This document shows positions 29,129 through 38,317 of a DNA stretch of 64,000 nt, piece by piece. Both the position numbers and the translations under genes were made by a program. The notes under the pieces are model-generated. The model searched no databases and was not told where the DNA came from. It saw nothing but the letters and a program-made list of their open reading frames with translations. Numbering within the stretch: the stretch's first letter is position 1; each line of letters begins with the position of its first letter. The stretch is from CAVWSM01 sp963798505 (GTDB lineage Bacteria; Actinomycetota; Actinomycetes; Jiangellales; Jiangellaceae): the NCBI GenBank assembly GCA_963798505.1, contig CAWCTX010000005.1, positions 682,001-746,000 on the forward strand, given 5' to 3'.

Positions 29129-31258
29129 TCAGGTCTCCTCCGAGACCATGGCGGCGGCGATTGCGAGGGCCATGCTGCACTGGGCGAGGTCCTCGACGAG
29201 CACCGGCCGTCCGTCGCCGTCCGCCAGCGGTAGCCGCCAGTTGGGATAGGCATCCGAGGTGCCGGGCTGGTTGATCGCGCGCCGTTCGCCGACGAGGTCG
29301 GCGACGGACACACCGACGAGGCGGGAGGGCGTCCTCGTCAGGTAGCGGTGGAGCGCGACCGTGACGTCCTCAGTCTCCGTGGCACCGTCGGCCAGCAGCC
29401 CCAGGCGCTTGATCTCGGCGAGGTAGGACGTGCGCTCCGCCTCGTCGGCGGCCATCTCCTCGGCCGTCGGTCTGGTGAGCAGGCCGAGCTCGGCGCGCAC
29501 CCGGATGTGCTCTCCGGTCAGGTAGCCCGCGGTCGGGGGCAGGTCGTGGGTGGTCACGGTGGCGAGGCAGAGCTCGCGCCATTCATCGGGTCGACGTGGG
29601 CGGGCGTCATGGTCCCAGTCGCGCTCGAACCAGAGCACCGAGGTGCCGAGGATGCCGCGTTGCCGCAGGTAATCGCGGACCCACGGCTCCACCGTGCCGA
29701 GGTCCTCGCCAACGACGACAGCGCCGGCGCGCCACGCCTCGAGCGCCAGGATGCCCACGAGTGCCGTGTGGTCGTACCGCACATAGGTGCCTTGGTCGGG
29801 CGGCACGCCGTCCGGGATCCACCACAGCCGGAACAGGCCGAGTACGTGGTCGACGCGAAGGCCGCCAGCATGGCGGAGAAGCGCACGGACCATGTCACGG
29901 AACGCGGCGTAAGACGTGCGCGCCAGCTGGTCGGGACGCCACGGTGGCTGAGCCCAGTCCTGCCCTTGCTGGTTGAACGCGTCCGGCGGCGCGCCGACGC
30001 TGATGCCATGGGCGAACAGGTCCGGCGCCGCCCAGGTGTCGGCGCCGTGCAGGTGCCCGCCGACCGCGAGGTCGTGCATCACACCGAGCGTCATCCCGCC
30101 ATCGCTGCAGGTGCGCTGGACGGCCGCGAGCTGCTCGTCCAGCAGCCACTGCAGCCAGCAGTGGAACTCGACACGGTCGGCCAGCTTGTCGCGGGCGGCA
30201 GCCACCTCGGAGCCGTGGGGGTCGCGCAGCGATGCCGGCCAGCTCGACCACTCAGGGCCGTACTGCTCGACCAAGGCGCACCAGGTGGCGTAGTCGCGCA
30301 GGCTGGTCCCCTCACGATGCAGGAAGCGCTGGTACGAGGCTTCGCGGGCGATGCTGCGCGGCACGCCGTGGACGAGCTCCAGCGCCGCGCTCTTGAGCTC
30401 CCACGACGCATCACGGTCGAGCTGTTGCGCTGTCGAGAGCGTTGGTCCCTTGCCGGCGAGCTGCTGGGCCAGCGTCCGGTCTTCGCCGTCGAGGTAGGCC
30501 CATTCCGGCACGGCTTCGACCCGGAGGTAGATGGGGTTGGCGAACCGGCGCGTTGCCGGGAGGTAGGGCGAGGGCTCCATCGGCGCCGTCGGGCCGGCGG
30601 CGTGCAACGGATTGAGGAGCACGAAGTCGGCGCCCAGCGCGTCGCGGCTCCAGGCCGCAAGGTCGGCCAGATCGGCGAGGTCACCACATCCCCACGACCG
30701 CCGTGACCGCAGCTGATAGAGCTGCACCATCGTCCCGAGCGCCCGCCCGTGCACCCGGTCGGGCAGGCCGAGCCATGCGGGGGTGACGACGAGGGTGCCG
30801 GGCACCGGGTCGCGCCCTGCGATCCGGGCCTTCAGCGTGTGCCAGCCGAGCGGCAGGTCGCCGGGCAGGGCGAAGGTCGCCTCACCCACAAGCCCGCCGT
30901 CGACCTGCCTGGGGTCGACCCAGCGGTCGACCTGGTCGAGCCGGCGAGCGCCGCCATCCTCCAGGTCGACCCAGACGTCAACGGAGTCGCCGTGCGGCAC
31001 GTGCACGGCCACCGTTGCCGCGCCGCCCTCGACGTGCGCAGTGAACGGCGGAAGCACGTCGCGCCATCGGGCGAGGCGCGCCTCGCGCAGCGCCGCCGCC
31101 GCGCCCTCTGCGCTCGACAGGTCCCCGCCGACACCCAACGCTGCCAGCACCGCAGTGACGGTCGACTCCCGCACGGTGACCGGCCGGCCCTGCCAGTCAT
31201 AGAAGTCGGTGGCCACTCCGTAGTGCTCCGCGAGCTCTCGCAGATCGTCGCTCAGCAC
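29129..31258 (-). CDS. malQ: 4-alpha-glucanotransferase (amylomaltase, GH77)
   Basis: 709-residue GH77 enzyme transferring alpha-1,4-glucan chains in maltodextrin or glycogen metabolism. An N-terminal extension of about 160 residues, common in actinobacterial MalQ, precedes the barrel. Catalytic segments are GGLRVDHVLGLFRLWW (nucleophile Asp), VVVGEDLGTVEPWV (acid/base Glu) and TTHDLPPTAGYLTGEH (Asp). Start GTG at 31258, with AGGAGG six bases upstream. The gene is intact, unlike the two other glucan-type hydrolases in the window. Confidence 0.95.
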   Translation of the reverse strand: MLSDDLRELAEHYGVATDFYDWQGRPVTVRESTVTAVLAALGVGGDLSSAEGAAAALREARLARWRDVLPPFTAHVEGGAATVAVHVPHGDSVDVWVDLEDGGARRLDQVDRWVDPRQVDGGLVGEATFALPGDLPLGWHTLKARIAGRDPVPGTLVVTPAWLGLPDRVHGRALGTMVQLYQLRSRRSWGCGDLADLADLAAWSRDALGADFVLLNPLHAAGPTAPMEPSPYLPATRRFANPIYLRVEAVPEWAYLDGEDRTLAQQLAGKGPTLSTAQQLDRDASWELKSAALELVHGVPRSIAREASYQRFLHREGTSLRDYATWCALVEQYGPEWSSWPASLRDPHGSEVAAARDKLADRVEFHCWLQWLLDEQLAAVQRTCSDGGMTLGVMHDLAVGGHLHGADTWAAPDLFAHGISVGAPPDAFNQQGQDWAQPPWRPDQLARTSYAAFRDMVRALLRHAGGLRVDHVLGLFRLWWIPDGVPPDQGTYVRYDHTALVGILALEAWRAGAVVVGEDLGTVEPWVRDYLRQRGILGTSVLWFERDWDHDARPRRPDEWRELCLATVTTHDLPPTAGYLTGEHIRVRAELGLLTRPTAEEMAADEAERTSYLAEIKRLGLLADGATETEDVTVALHRYLTRTPSRLVGVSVADLVGERRAINQPGTSDAYPNWRLPLADGDGRPVLVEDLAQCSMALAIAAAMVSEET

Positions 31259-31300
31259 ATCGCGCCTCCTGCTGCCGGCTCGTCAGTTCTACCCTCGTTG

Positions 31301-31543
31301 ATGTCCGGCTGGCACGTCCACGCAGGAGCGTCAGTGTCCTTCGAAGGGTGGGAGCCTTGGCGGCGACGCTTGCGTCGCGCACAGGCGTGGCTGCTTTGTC
31401 GTCTTGGCCGGCACATGTACGTGCAGCGGCGCAACCCCGACGTGAGCGGCGCGAGCGCGGTCTATTGGCAGTGCCGACGGTGCGGACACGAGCGGACGGA
31501 ATTCCTACCCGGCTGGCGTTTCGACCACTACTTCGACCCCTAG
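31301..31543 (+). CDS. Small zinc-ribbon-like protein
   Basis: 80 residues. The C-terminal half has a treble-clef-like arrangement: CRLGRHMYVQRRNPD, then YWQCRRCGHERTEF, giving one Cys plus His followed by CxxCG. Related small proteins in actinobacteria share the CRLGRH...CRRCG pattern and have no known role. The N-terminus is Trp/Arg-rich. Divergent from malQ (43 bases). Its stop overlaps the stop of the convergent Cys-rich ORF by four bases. Zinc binding is inferred. Confidence 0.65.
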   Translation: MSGWHVHAGASVSFEGWEPWRRRLRRAQAWLLCRLGRHMYVQRRNPDVSGASAVYWQCRRCGHERTEFLPGWRFDHYFDP

Positions 31544-31757
31544 GCCACAGCGGCGAACCGCACCGGCTCGGTGACCAGCACGTCCACCAGGACCGCCGAC
31601 CCGCAGTCGACGCAGCATCGCTCCGGGCAGTCGGCGCCGTGCCCCTCGAGGCACTCAGGCAGCTCGAACCACCGCTCTTGTCGCGCGGTGCACACCCCTC
31701 GGTCGCACTCGCCTCCACAGCAAAGAACGGTGCGTCGGCTCGCCCGAGTTCGCTCAT
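31540..31757 (-). CDS. Small cysteine-rich protein, probable frame break near the start
   Basis: The C-terminal about 60 residues hold nine cysteines (CCGGECDRGVC and PECLEGHGADCPERCCVDCG), then VLVDVLVTEPVRFAAVA. No in-frame ATG lies just upstream. ATG at 31757 in another frame gives MSELGRADAPFF and would join the Cys frame if one T were missing from the run near 31716. That fits the indel pattern of this window, so I give the joined span. The Cys spacing suggests metal binding or disulfides; no family is recognised. Confidence 0.45.
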
Positions 31758-31915
31758 GTGTTCGACGGTGCCAGAGACCCCGGACAGAACTCCGTAGGCA
31801 CGCCGAAACGCGCTCGGAGCGGCCACCTTGGTGGTATGCCGATGAGTTGGGGAGGATGATCGAGTCTGTACGGCTGCGCGCCGCCAAGGACTGACTTCCC
31901 CGAGGAGCCGGGCAC

Positions 31916-32881
31916 ATGCCACAAACCGTATGGAAGGGCTCGATCTCGTTCGGGCTCGTGTCGATCCCCGTCCGACTGGTCAGCGCCACGGAGGAGAAGG
32001 GCGTCTCGTTCCGGCAGGTGCACGCCGCCGACGGCGGCCGGATCCGCTACCAGCGCATCTGCGAGAACGGCGGCCACGAGGTGGCCTACGCCGACATCGC
32101 CAAGGGCTATGAGCTCGGCGGCGGCGAGCTCGTCATCCTGTCCGACGAGGACCTCGCCGATCTCCCCGTGTCGTCGAGCCGGGTCGTCGACGTGACGGCG
32201 TTCGTGCCGTTCGAGCAGATCGACCCGACGGCGCTGAGCCGTGCCTACTACGCCGAACCCACCGGCGATGCCAAGCCGTACGTGCTGCTCCGCGACACGC
32301 TCGAGGAGTCCGGCCGCGTGGCGGTCGTCAAGGTGGCGCTGCGCAACCGCGAGCGTCTCGCCGTGCTCCGCCCGCAGGATGGCGTCCTGGTCGTGCAGAC
32401 GATGCTCTGGCCTGACGAGATCCGCCGCCCCGACTTCAAGTTCCTGGACGAGGGCGTGAGCGTGCGGCCGCAGGAGCAGCAGATGGCGCAGTCCTACGTC
32501 GAGACGCTCGCCGGCGACTTCGAGCCGGGGGAGTACGTCGACGACTACCGGCACGCCGTCGAGGAGGTCGTGCAGGCCAAGATCCAGGGCCACGAGGTGG
32601 AGAAGGCGCCGGAGGTGCCCGAGGGCGGCAAGGTGGTCGACCTCATGGAGGCCCTGCGGCGCAGCGTTGCCGAGGCCAAGGCCAAGCGCGGCGAGGGCGG
32701 CGAGGCCGAGGAGGAGCGGCCGGCCAAGCAGGCGGCGACCAAGAAGGCGCCCGCCAAGAAGACCGCGACCAAGGCGCCAGCCGCCAAGAAGACGGCAGCG
32801 AAGAAGGCCCCGGCCAAGAAGGCGGCAGCGAAGAAGACCGCGGCCGCTCCGCCAAGAGCGCCTGACGACCGACGGCCGTAG
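31916..32881 (+). CDS. ku: DNA end-binding protein Ku
   Basis: Bacterial Ku homodimer subunit, which binds double-strand ends and recruits LigD for non-homologous end joining. The beta-barrel core begins VWKGSISFGLVSIPVRLVSA and includes FVPFEQIDPTALSRAYYAEP and VVQTMLWPDEIRRPDF. After residue about 260 comes a Lys/Ala/Pro-rich tail of KKTAAKKAP-like units that binds DNA. The last residues may be misread: one missing base near 32845 would give ARSAKSA with a stop at 32863-32865. No ligD is in the window. 321 residues as given. Confidence 0.95.
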   Translation: MPQTVWKGSISFGLVSIPVRLVSATEEKGVSFRQVHAADGGRIRYQRICENGGHEVAYADIAKGYELGGGELVILSDEDLADLPVSSSRVVDVTAFVPFEQIDPTALSRAYYAEPTGDAKPYVLLRDTLEESGRVAVVKVALRNRERLAVLRPQDGVLVVQTMLWPDEIRRPDFKFLDEGVSVRPQEQQMAQSYVETLAGDFEPGEYVDDYRHAVEEVVQAKIQGHEVEKAPEVPEGGKVVDLMEALRRSVAEAKAKRGEGGEAEEERPAKQAATKKAPAKKTATKAPAAKKTAAKKAPAKKAAAKKTAAAPPRAPDDRRP

Positions 32882-32930
32882 GCAGCCGTTGGCGATCACC
32901 GATTGCGCGCTGCCCGTCGGCTGGCGAGGG

Positions 32931-34322
32931 TCAGTGCACCGGTCGCAGGACGCGGTTGACCACGCGGTCGCCGATCCTCTCGCCGTGGCGGGTGCCTGTC
33001 TCGACGGCGTCGCGGAAGTGGAAGCCGACATAGATGCGGGATACCGCGTTCTCGTCGGCCGCCTGGGAGAAGCGGCGGAAGCTGTCGCAGGGTCGGCGAC
33101 GCGTCGGCGCAGGTCTCCCCTGCCGGCAGCGTGTAGCTGCAGTTCGAGAAGCTCATCCTGTCAGTGTGGAAGAACCGCTCGAGGACCTGCGCCGCGGCTC
33201 CGCCTTCGACCGCGTGCCCGGAGTCGTAGTCAGGGATCGGTGGGGTATCGCACAGCGGCGTCCACGTTGGGTCGGCGGTGGTGGCTGGGTTGCCGTCGAT
33301 GTCGGCGAGCGCGGATGGCGGTGATCGGTCGCCAGAAGCGGTAGTGGTACTTCGTGTCCCAGGTGCCGATGTAGCCATCGGTCAGCGCCATGTTCAGCAG
33401 GCCGAACAGCCGCGCGTTCTCCCAAGAGTCCAGACCTTGGCCGGTGGAGACCGTCCTTGCGATGCGGTTCCACGCCAGCGGTGAGCTCTCCAGCCAGAAC
33501 AGGGCGATCTCGGTCTGGTCGTCGGTGCGAGCGCTGGGCGTCGTGACGTCGTCACCGCCGAGGCGCTGAATCTCGTTGACGTCCGCGGCGTACTTCTTGC
33601 TGGTCAGCCGATACGGCGGCCCCGGCCGGAACTGCGAGCTGTCCTTCAGCGCAAAGGGGGTGAGATCTTCGCCCAGATGCGGGGCAAATGCGAAGTTGTT
33701 GGGCGGCGTGTAGCGGTACTCACCCGGGGCGATGCCCTCCTGGTAGGCAGGGTCGACCGTCGGCGTGTCATAGCCGTCGGAGGCCCGCAGGGCGAGTATC
33801 GCGTCGGCCGCGGCTTGTCCCACGGCGATGCCCGCAGCCTTCGCCCCTCCGTCCGGGATCGCGTCGAGAGCGGCGGTGTAGTCGGCTTCCACGCTGGCGA
33901 CCCCTGCGCTGATGCAGTCCGGGGGGAGGAAGAAGGAGAACGAGCTGAGGACAGGGACGAGGACATCATGCGCGGCTGCCGCCACCGCCGCGGATGGCGA
34001 TGCGCCGGGTGACGCGACCAAGTCGGCGGCGTACGGGCGAGAGCGGCGGTCGATTCCGTTCAGCGCGTCATGGATGGCCACCTGCGCCATCGCGTACATG
34101 CGTGCCTCCTGCGGCCCGTAGCCACCAAGAAAGCAGGCGGCCACTGCCGCTTCCCCGGCATTCGCATTCCACGCGATGACTGGATCCTCCAGGGATGCCG
34201 TGGTGCAGGCGACTGTTGTTGCCGCCGCCAGGCGATGCGGCGCCAGGCGCTGCGGCGGCGACCGCCGACGCGGTGAGAGCCGCGAGCGTGACACCCACAA
34301 CGGCGCGTTGGGTCCTGCGCAT
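32931..34322 (-). CDS. Secreted vanadium-dependent haloperoxidase-like (PAP2 superfamily) protein, three frame breaks
   Basis: About 462 residues when repaired. A signal peptide (MRRTQRAVVGVTLAALTASA) with GGAGG ahead of ATG 34322 directs export. The PAP2-type active site appears in order: KYHYRFWRP, then DYDSGHAVEGGAAAQ (Asp where Pro is usual in PSGH) and SRIYVGFHFRDAVETG. These ligate vanadate in haloperoxidases or phosphate in acid phosphatases. Extra bases near 34221, 33311 and 33086 separate the blocks into three frames. The true C-terminus is RVLRPVH (stop 32931). Halogenating activity is inferred from length and order only. Confidence 0.8.
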
Positions 34323-34386
34323 GGCAGTTCCTCCGTGTTCCTTGCCGGATCCGAATCTCGGTCGAGACCGGACGTCATGTGTTGCG

Positions 34387-35700
34387 TCAGCCAAAGGCCC
34401 GCTTACGCCGGCGATGTCCGATCGTGAAGACGACAGCCAGGGCGATAAGGGCAGAGCCCCCGGCTACTGCCCAAGCCCATCGCGTTGGGTCTGCTGGGCG
34501 GGCTGATTCCCGCGGTGTCCCATCGAGGGAGAGAGCAACGTCAATCAAGGCAGGATCAACGTCGTCGGGCAGACGGGTGACATCTGTCAACCCGTTATCG
34601 ACGAGGCGGAAACGGTCGACCGTGTGGGGGCCCGATGTCCCGGCGTCACGGTTTATCAGGAGCAGGTGCTCCGTGCTGCTGAATCCGAGCATCGGCCCCT
34701 CGAAGAGGGAGGAGGCCTGTCCAAGTTGAGGGCATAGCCGGTGTCGACCTCGACCTCAATGCCTCTGTCCCGCCCCGCGAAGCCTACCGGCTGTGTCTGG
34801 GTCCCTCCAGGTGACAACGATCTCCTCGCCGTCCGGTGACCAGGCCAATCGGGTTTCTCCCCGGATCAGCGCGGTCAGGACGACACGTGCGGCACCCGCA
34901 TCGACTGGCGCCACCCGAACGGCACCGTCCTGCGCGAAGGCGATCTGACCACCATCGGGGGAGAGCGCCACCGCGGGCAGCGACCCGTCCGACGCAGGGT
35001 CGATCTCCGGCGTGGTCCATTGCCGGCTGATCAGCGAAAGTCACCGTCGCCACGACGAGACCAGCGCCGGCACCGTCATCGGCCGCGACGGCCAATCGGG
35101 AGCCATCGCCCGACCAGTCGAGCACCGACCTCACCTGGAGGTTCGTTGGCGCCTCGAGGGCACTGGTGGTTCCCTCGACCAAGTTCAGCACGGTCACGCC
35201 GCTGTCGGTCGGGTAGGCGACAGTCCGCCCATCCGGCGACAGTCGGACCTGCAGCGCGCTGTCTCTCGGTCGCCTCGGCCAGGTCGGGAAGTTCCAGGAA
35301 CGCATACGTGTCGGTGGACGCGCCCACCACGGCCAGATGGCAGCACGACCGCCCAAACCAGCCGTCAGCCCGCGAGACTCCGCCGAGCAGGTAGGCCGCG
35401 GGCTGCCCCAGCGGATCGCCCACACCGACACTCCCTGCGTGCAGGGGGACGGCGTAGACCTGGTCGGGCAACCCCGTTTCGCCAGGACTGGCGGGTTCGG
35501 GTTCGAGGCAGCCGATCCAGGACGCCACCGGCACCGCGAGCACACCCGCGACGACCGCCGCGACGACAGCGGCGACCACGGCACCGACGCGTGTCCGCCG
35601 GAGCCCACGCGCCCTGGTGATCGCTCGGTCAGCACGTCCAGCAGGTCTGTGTCGGCACTGTGTCCGCGGCGGCGGCGAAAAGCTCACGAAGGTCGCTCAC
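34387..35700 (-). CDS. Membrane-tethered beta-propeller (PD40/WD40-like) protein next to a sigma factor, six frame breaks
   Basis: About 437 residues when repaired. Order: a 30-40-residue cytoplasmic start (VSDLRELFAAAADTVPTQDL) of the kind seen in short anti-sigma proteins; a helix GAVVAAVVAAVVAGVLAVPV; an exported propeller with repeats such as RLSPDGRTVAYP, LDWSGDGSRLAVAAD, ALSPDGGQIAFAQD and LAWSPDGEEIVVTW; then a second helix (AWAVAGGSALIALAVVFTIG) and a basic cytoplasmic tail. Deletions near 35645, 35618 and 34722 and insertions near 35265, 35035 and 34803 break the frame. GTG at 35700 overlaps the sigma-factor stop, so the two are coupled. Anti-sigma or sensing role is inferred. Confidence 0.7.
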
Positions 35701-36219
35701 GACAGCACCCCCGGTACGGTCGCGAACTCGGCGAGTTCTGGCGCTACGGTCCGCAGTCTGCGCAAGCGCGTCATGAGTCTGGCTCTTGACCGTCCCGACC
35801 GAACATCGGAGCGCATCGGCAATCTGCTCCTCAGACAGGTCTTCGTAGAACCGCAGGACCAAGACCGCCCGTTGCCGAGGAGCGAGTCGACGTAGTGCAT
35901 TGACAACGGTGAGTCGTAGATCGACTTCGTCCTCGCGCGACGGGCCGGCCCGATCCGGCACCAGCGCGGTCGGTTGTTCGGCCATGTGTCGGCGTCGTCG
36001 CCACCGTGAGATCGACTCGCGATACAAGGCGCGACGAACGTACGCCTCGGGTCTGCCATCGCGGACCCGTGGCCAGTGCATTGCCGCCTTTGCGAGCACG
36101 GACTGCAACAGATCCTCTGCATGTTGTCGGTCGGCCGTGAGCAGGAAGGCGGTTCGAAGCAGCGAACGCTCGCGCGCGGCCACAAACTCGCTGAATCCTG
36201 CGTATCGGTCCACCAGCAC
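35697..36219 (-). CDS. SigE-family ECF RNA polymerase sigma factor, one frame break
   Basis: About 173 residues. Region 2 is FVAARERSLLRTAFLLTADR with HAEDLLQSVLAKAAMHW; region 4 is LRRLAPRQRAVLVLRFYEDL, SEEQIADALRCSVGTVKSQT. An extra base near 35764 disturbs the C-terminus; removing it gives ALRRLRTVAPELAEFATVPG and a stop at 35697 that overlaps the next gene (GTGA). The family is the actinobacterial SigE/SACE group, often paired with a downstream membrane protein. The target promoters are unknown. Confidence 0.88.
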
Positions 36220-36621
36220 CCCCCGTCACCGTGACCAACGCCAGATGGGCTCAAAAGGTTGGGTGGGGAGCGAGTTCTCACGCGACCTCAGCGACACCCA
36301 AGAACGTACGCGGGCGTTGCCCATGTCGCCTCCTTCTACGGCTCTCGTTAGGGCTTCACACTGCTGCCGGGCGTCGCGCGAGGCATCGGGTGCGAACCCT
36401 CAGATGCCAGGCCGGGACACTCAGATCCCTAGGGTTGGGCACGCCTGATCAAGCCTTCGACGTAGTCGCGCTGTGCGCGAGTGTCGTACTGGTAGTGCTG
36501 GAGAGTTATCTCATCACGGGATGATGCTCATCACTGGCCGTGCTCTCTCGGTTGCCTACAGCGACTACGGCCAGCACGATGACTGCAATCGCAGCGAGCA
36601 ACGCGAGGAAGGTTGGGATCC
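36220..36621. other. Intergenic stretch without a supported gene
   Basis: 402 bases upstream of the sigma gene and downstream of the NUDIX gene. It should hold the sigma promoter, but no clear -35/-10 is seen. A minus-strand stretch ending at 36506 would encode one hydrophobic helix (TFLALLAAIAVIVLAVVAVG) followed by NRESTASDEHHPVMR, but no credible start was found. It could be a small membrane protein with a damaged start. Confidence 0.4.
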
Positions 36622-37482
36622 CTAGCGATCGAGCAGGGCAAGCAGGGTGCCCGGGCCGATCGTTGCGACATGGTCCAGCTCGACCCGAGCGCGAAGTCCC
36701 CGGTCGGCCGTCACCACGGTGACGTGTGTCTGCGGCGCGATTCGGCGTACCTCGTCGACGATCGCATCGTCACCTGAGCCGTTGGCGCGAACGATCCGTA
36801 CGGGTGGAACATCAGGCACCGCTTTGGCCTGTCCCTCGACAACGAGGACGAGCTGCGGCCACACCCGGTCGAGCTGCTCGCCGTTCGCCCCGAGGGCTGT
36901 CGCCCGTAATCCCTCGGGAGCGAGTTGCGCAAGCGACTTCGCCAGTCGCTCCGTCGCGCCGGCACGGTCGCGCCACCACCCGTCTGGGCGGCTCCCCACC
37001 ACGTTGGCCGCGTCGACAATGAGCACGTCGTGTCGGTCGAGCAACGGGCGCAGCGTCGACCAGGTCACTCGGAACGCGGGATGCAGCGGGAGGTGGGGCA
37101 CCTCGTCGGTGGAAACCCATTGCAGCTGCACCGACTCTGGATCCGTGGCCAGGGCGGTGAACTCATGGTCGGTGCGCGCCAGCACCGTGGTGTAGCTCCA
37201 GGGCCCGTGGTCGTCCAGCACCGATACGTACGGGGTCACCACGTCGGCGTCGACCCCCGCCTCCTCCTTCGCCTCGCGCAGCGCGGCAGTCAGCGCATCC
37301 TCGTCGCTTCGCCGCGCGCCGCCCGGGACACCCCACGTGTCGCCATGGTGGCTCCACGGCGCGCGGTGCTGAAGCAGCACGCGACCCGCGTGCGAGACGA
37401 GCAGCCCCGCGGCCCCGAACCGTCCCCAGTGGCGCTGACCGCACGAGCACTCGACCCAGCCGTCTCCGTCGTGCGCTCTCAC
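36622..37482 (-). CDS. NUDIX hydrolase with C-terminal NYN/PIN-like domain
   Basis: 286 residues. An N-terminal CSCGQRHWGRFGAAGLL module leads into a Nudix box, GGARRSDEDALTAALREAKE then EAGV, with all catalytic acids. The C-terminal half (about residues 150-286) looks like a NYN/PIN nuclease fold: VLIVDAANVVGSRPDGWW at its start and VTVVTADRGLRARVE near its end supply the acidic residues. Substrates (nucleotide diphosphates; RNA) are family-level guesses. GTG at 37482 gives the usual N-terminus; ATG at 37527 is possible but would overlap the divergent gene. Confidence 0.8.
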   Translation of the reverse strand: MRAHDGDGWVECSCGQRHWGRFGAAGLLVSHAGRVLLQHRAPWSHHGDTWGVPGGARRSDEDALTAALREAKEEAGVDADVVTPYVSVLDDHGPWSYTTVLARTDHEFTALATDPESVQLQWVSTDEVPHLPLHPAFRVTWSTLRPLLDRHDVLIVDAANVVGSRPDGWWRDRAGATERLAKSLAQLAPEGLRATALGANGEQLDRVWPQLVLVVEGQAKAVPDVPPVRIVRANGSGDDAIVDEVRRIAPQTHVTVVTADRGLRARVELDHVATIGPGTLLALLDR

Positions 37483-37525
37483 GACGGCAGCCTGCCACGC
37501 TTGTGTTGTGCGCGGACCTGGGCCC

Positions 37526-38317
37526 ATGGGTTACCTGCAAGGACTCAGCGCCAGACGCCGCGCGACCATCGTTGTTGCCGCTGTCATCGTTCTGATCGGC
37601 GTGACGGTTGCCGCGGTCAGCATCAGCCGACGCGGCGACGACGCGACCACGCCATCGGCCACCTCCTTGCGGCGACCTGGGCACGTGTTGCTCATCCCTG
37701 GATACGGCGGCGGTACCGCAGACCTTGAGATCCTCGCCGAGCGGCTGCGCGCCGCGGGCCGTACGGCGACGGTGGTGCCCATCGGCGATGGCCGGGGCGA
37801 CCTCGCCGACCAGGCGGAGGTGGTGAACGGCTTCGTCGAGGCGGCACTCGACGCAGGCGCGCCATCGGTCGACATCGTCGGCTACTCCGCCGGTGGTGTC
37901 GTGGCTCGTGTCTGGGCCCTCGAGCATGACGGCGACCGCGTCGCACGGCGCATCGTGACGCTCGGCTCGCCGCACCAGGGCGCGGAGATCGCGGCGGCTG
38001 GTGCGGCGCTCGTCCCTGGTGCGTGCCCGGCAGCGTGCCAGCAGCTGGTGCCAGGCAGCTCGCTCCTCTCGGGGCTCCCGCTCCCGGTGCCCGAGCCACC
38101 CGAGTGGGTGTCGCTGTGGACCACCGGCGACGAAGTGGTCACCCCACCGTCAGCCGCCGAGCTCGACGGCGCCCACAACCTGGCCTTCCAGTCGATCTGC
38201 CCGGAAGCGCAGGTGGCTCACTCGCAGCTGCCCACCGATCCGCGCGTCGTCGCCGTCGTCATTGCGGCTATCGGCCCGGGACCACTCGAGATTCCCGAGG
38301 AGTGCGTCAGCTCGTGA
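37526..38317 (+). CDS. Membrane-anchored lipase/esterase (alpha/beta hydrolase)
   Basis: 263 residues. One N-terminal helix (ATIVVAAVIVLIGVTVAAV) anchors an extracytoplasmic alpha/beta hydrolase. HVLLIPGYGGGTADLEILAE gives the oxyanion region, and VGYSAGGVVAR holds the nucleophile serine in GYSAGG. TLGSPHQGAEIA is typical of EstA/LipA-type lipases. The acid is likely Asp in WTTGDEVV, and His in LDGAHNLAF. Three cysteines (ACPAACQQ, SICPE) may form disulfides. ATG at 37526 is used; GTG at 37508 would add six residues. The tail overlaps the convergent permease remnant. Confidence 0.85.
   Translation: MGYLQGLSARRRATIVVAAVIVLIGVTVAAVSISRRGDDATTPSATSLRRPGHVLLIPGYGGGTADLEILAERLRAAGRTATVVPIGDGRGDLADQAEVVNGFVEAALDAGAPSVDIVGYSAGGVVARVWALEHDGDRVARRIVTLGSPHQGAEIAAAGAALVPGACPAACQQLVPGSSLLSGLPLPVPEPPEWVSLWTTGDEVVTPPSAAELDGAHNLAFQSICPEAQVAHSQLPTDPRVVAVVIAAIGPGPLEIPEECVSS

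Noticed and set aside
27375..29249. A 624-residue plus-strand ORF running from the TSUP gene through the methyltransferase region
   Set aside because: After about 28041 it is out of frame with family sequence and reads as Arg-rich shadow; the TSUP protein continues in another frame to 28128, and the methyltransferase is in its own frame.
32700..32860. Tandem DNA repeat or mobile element in the AAG/GCC-rich stretch
   Set aside because: It encodes the Lys/Ala tail of Ku, a normal feature of that family.
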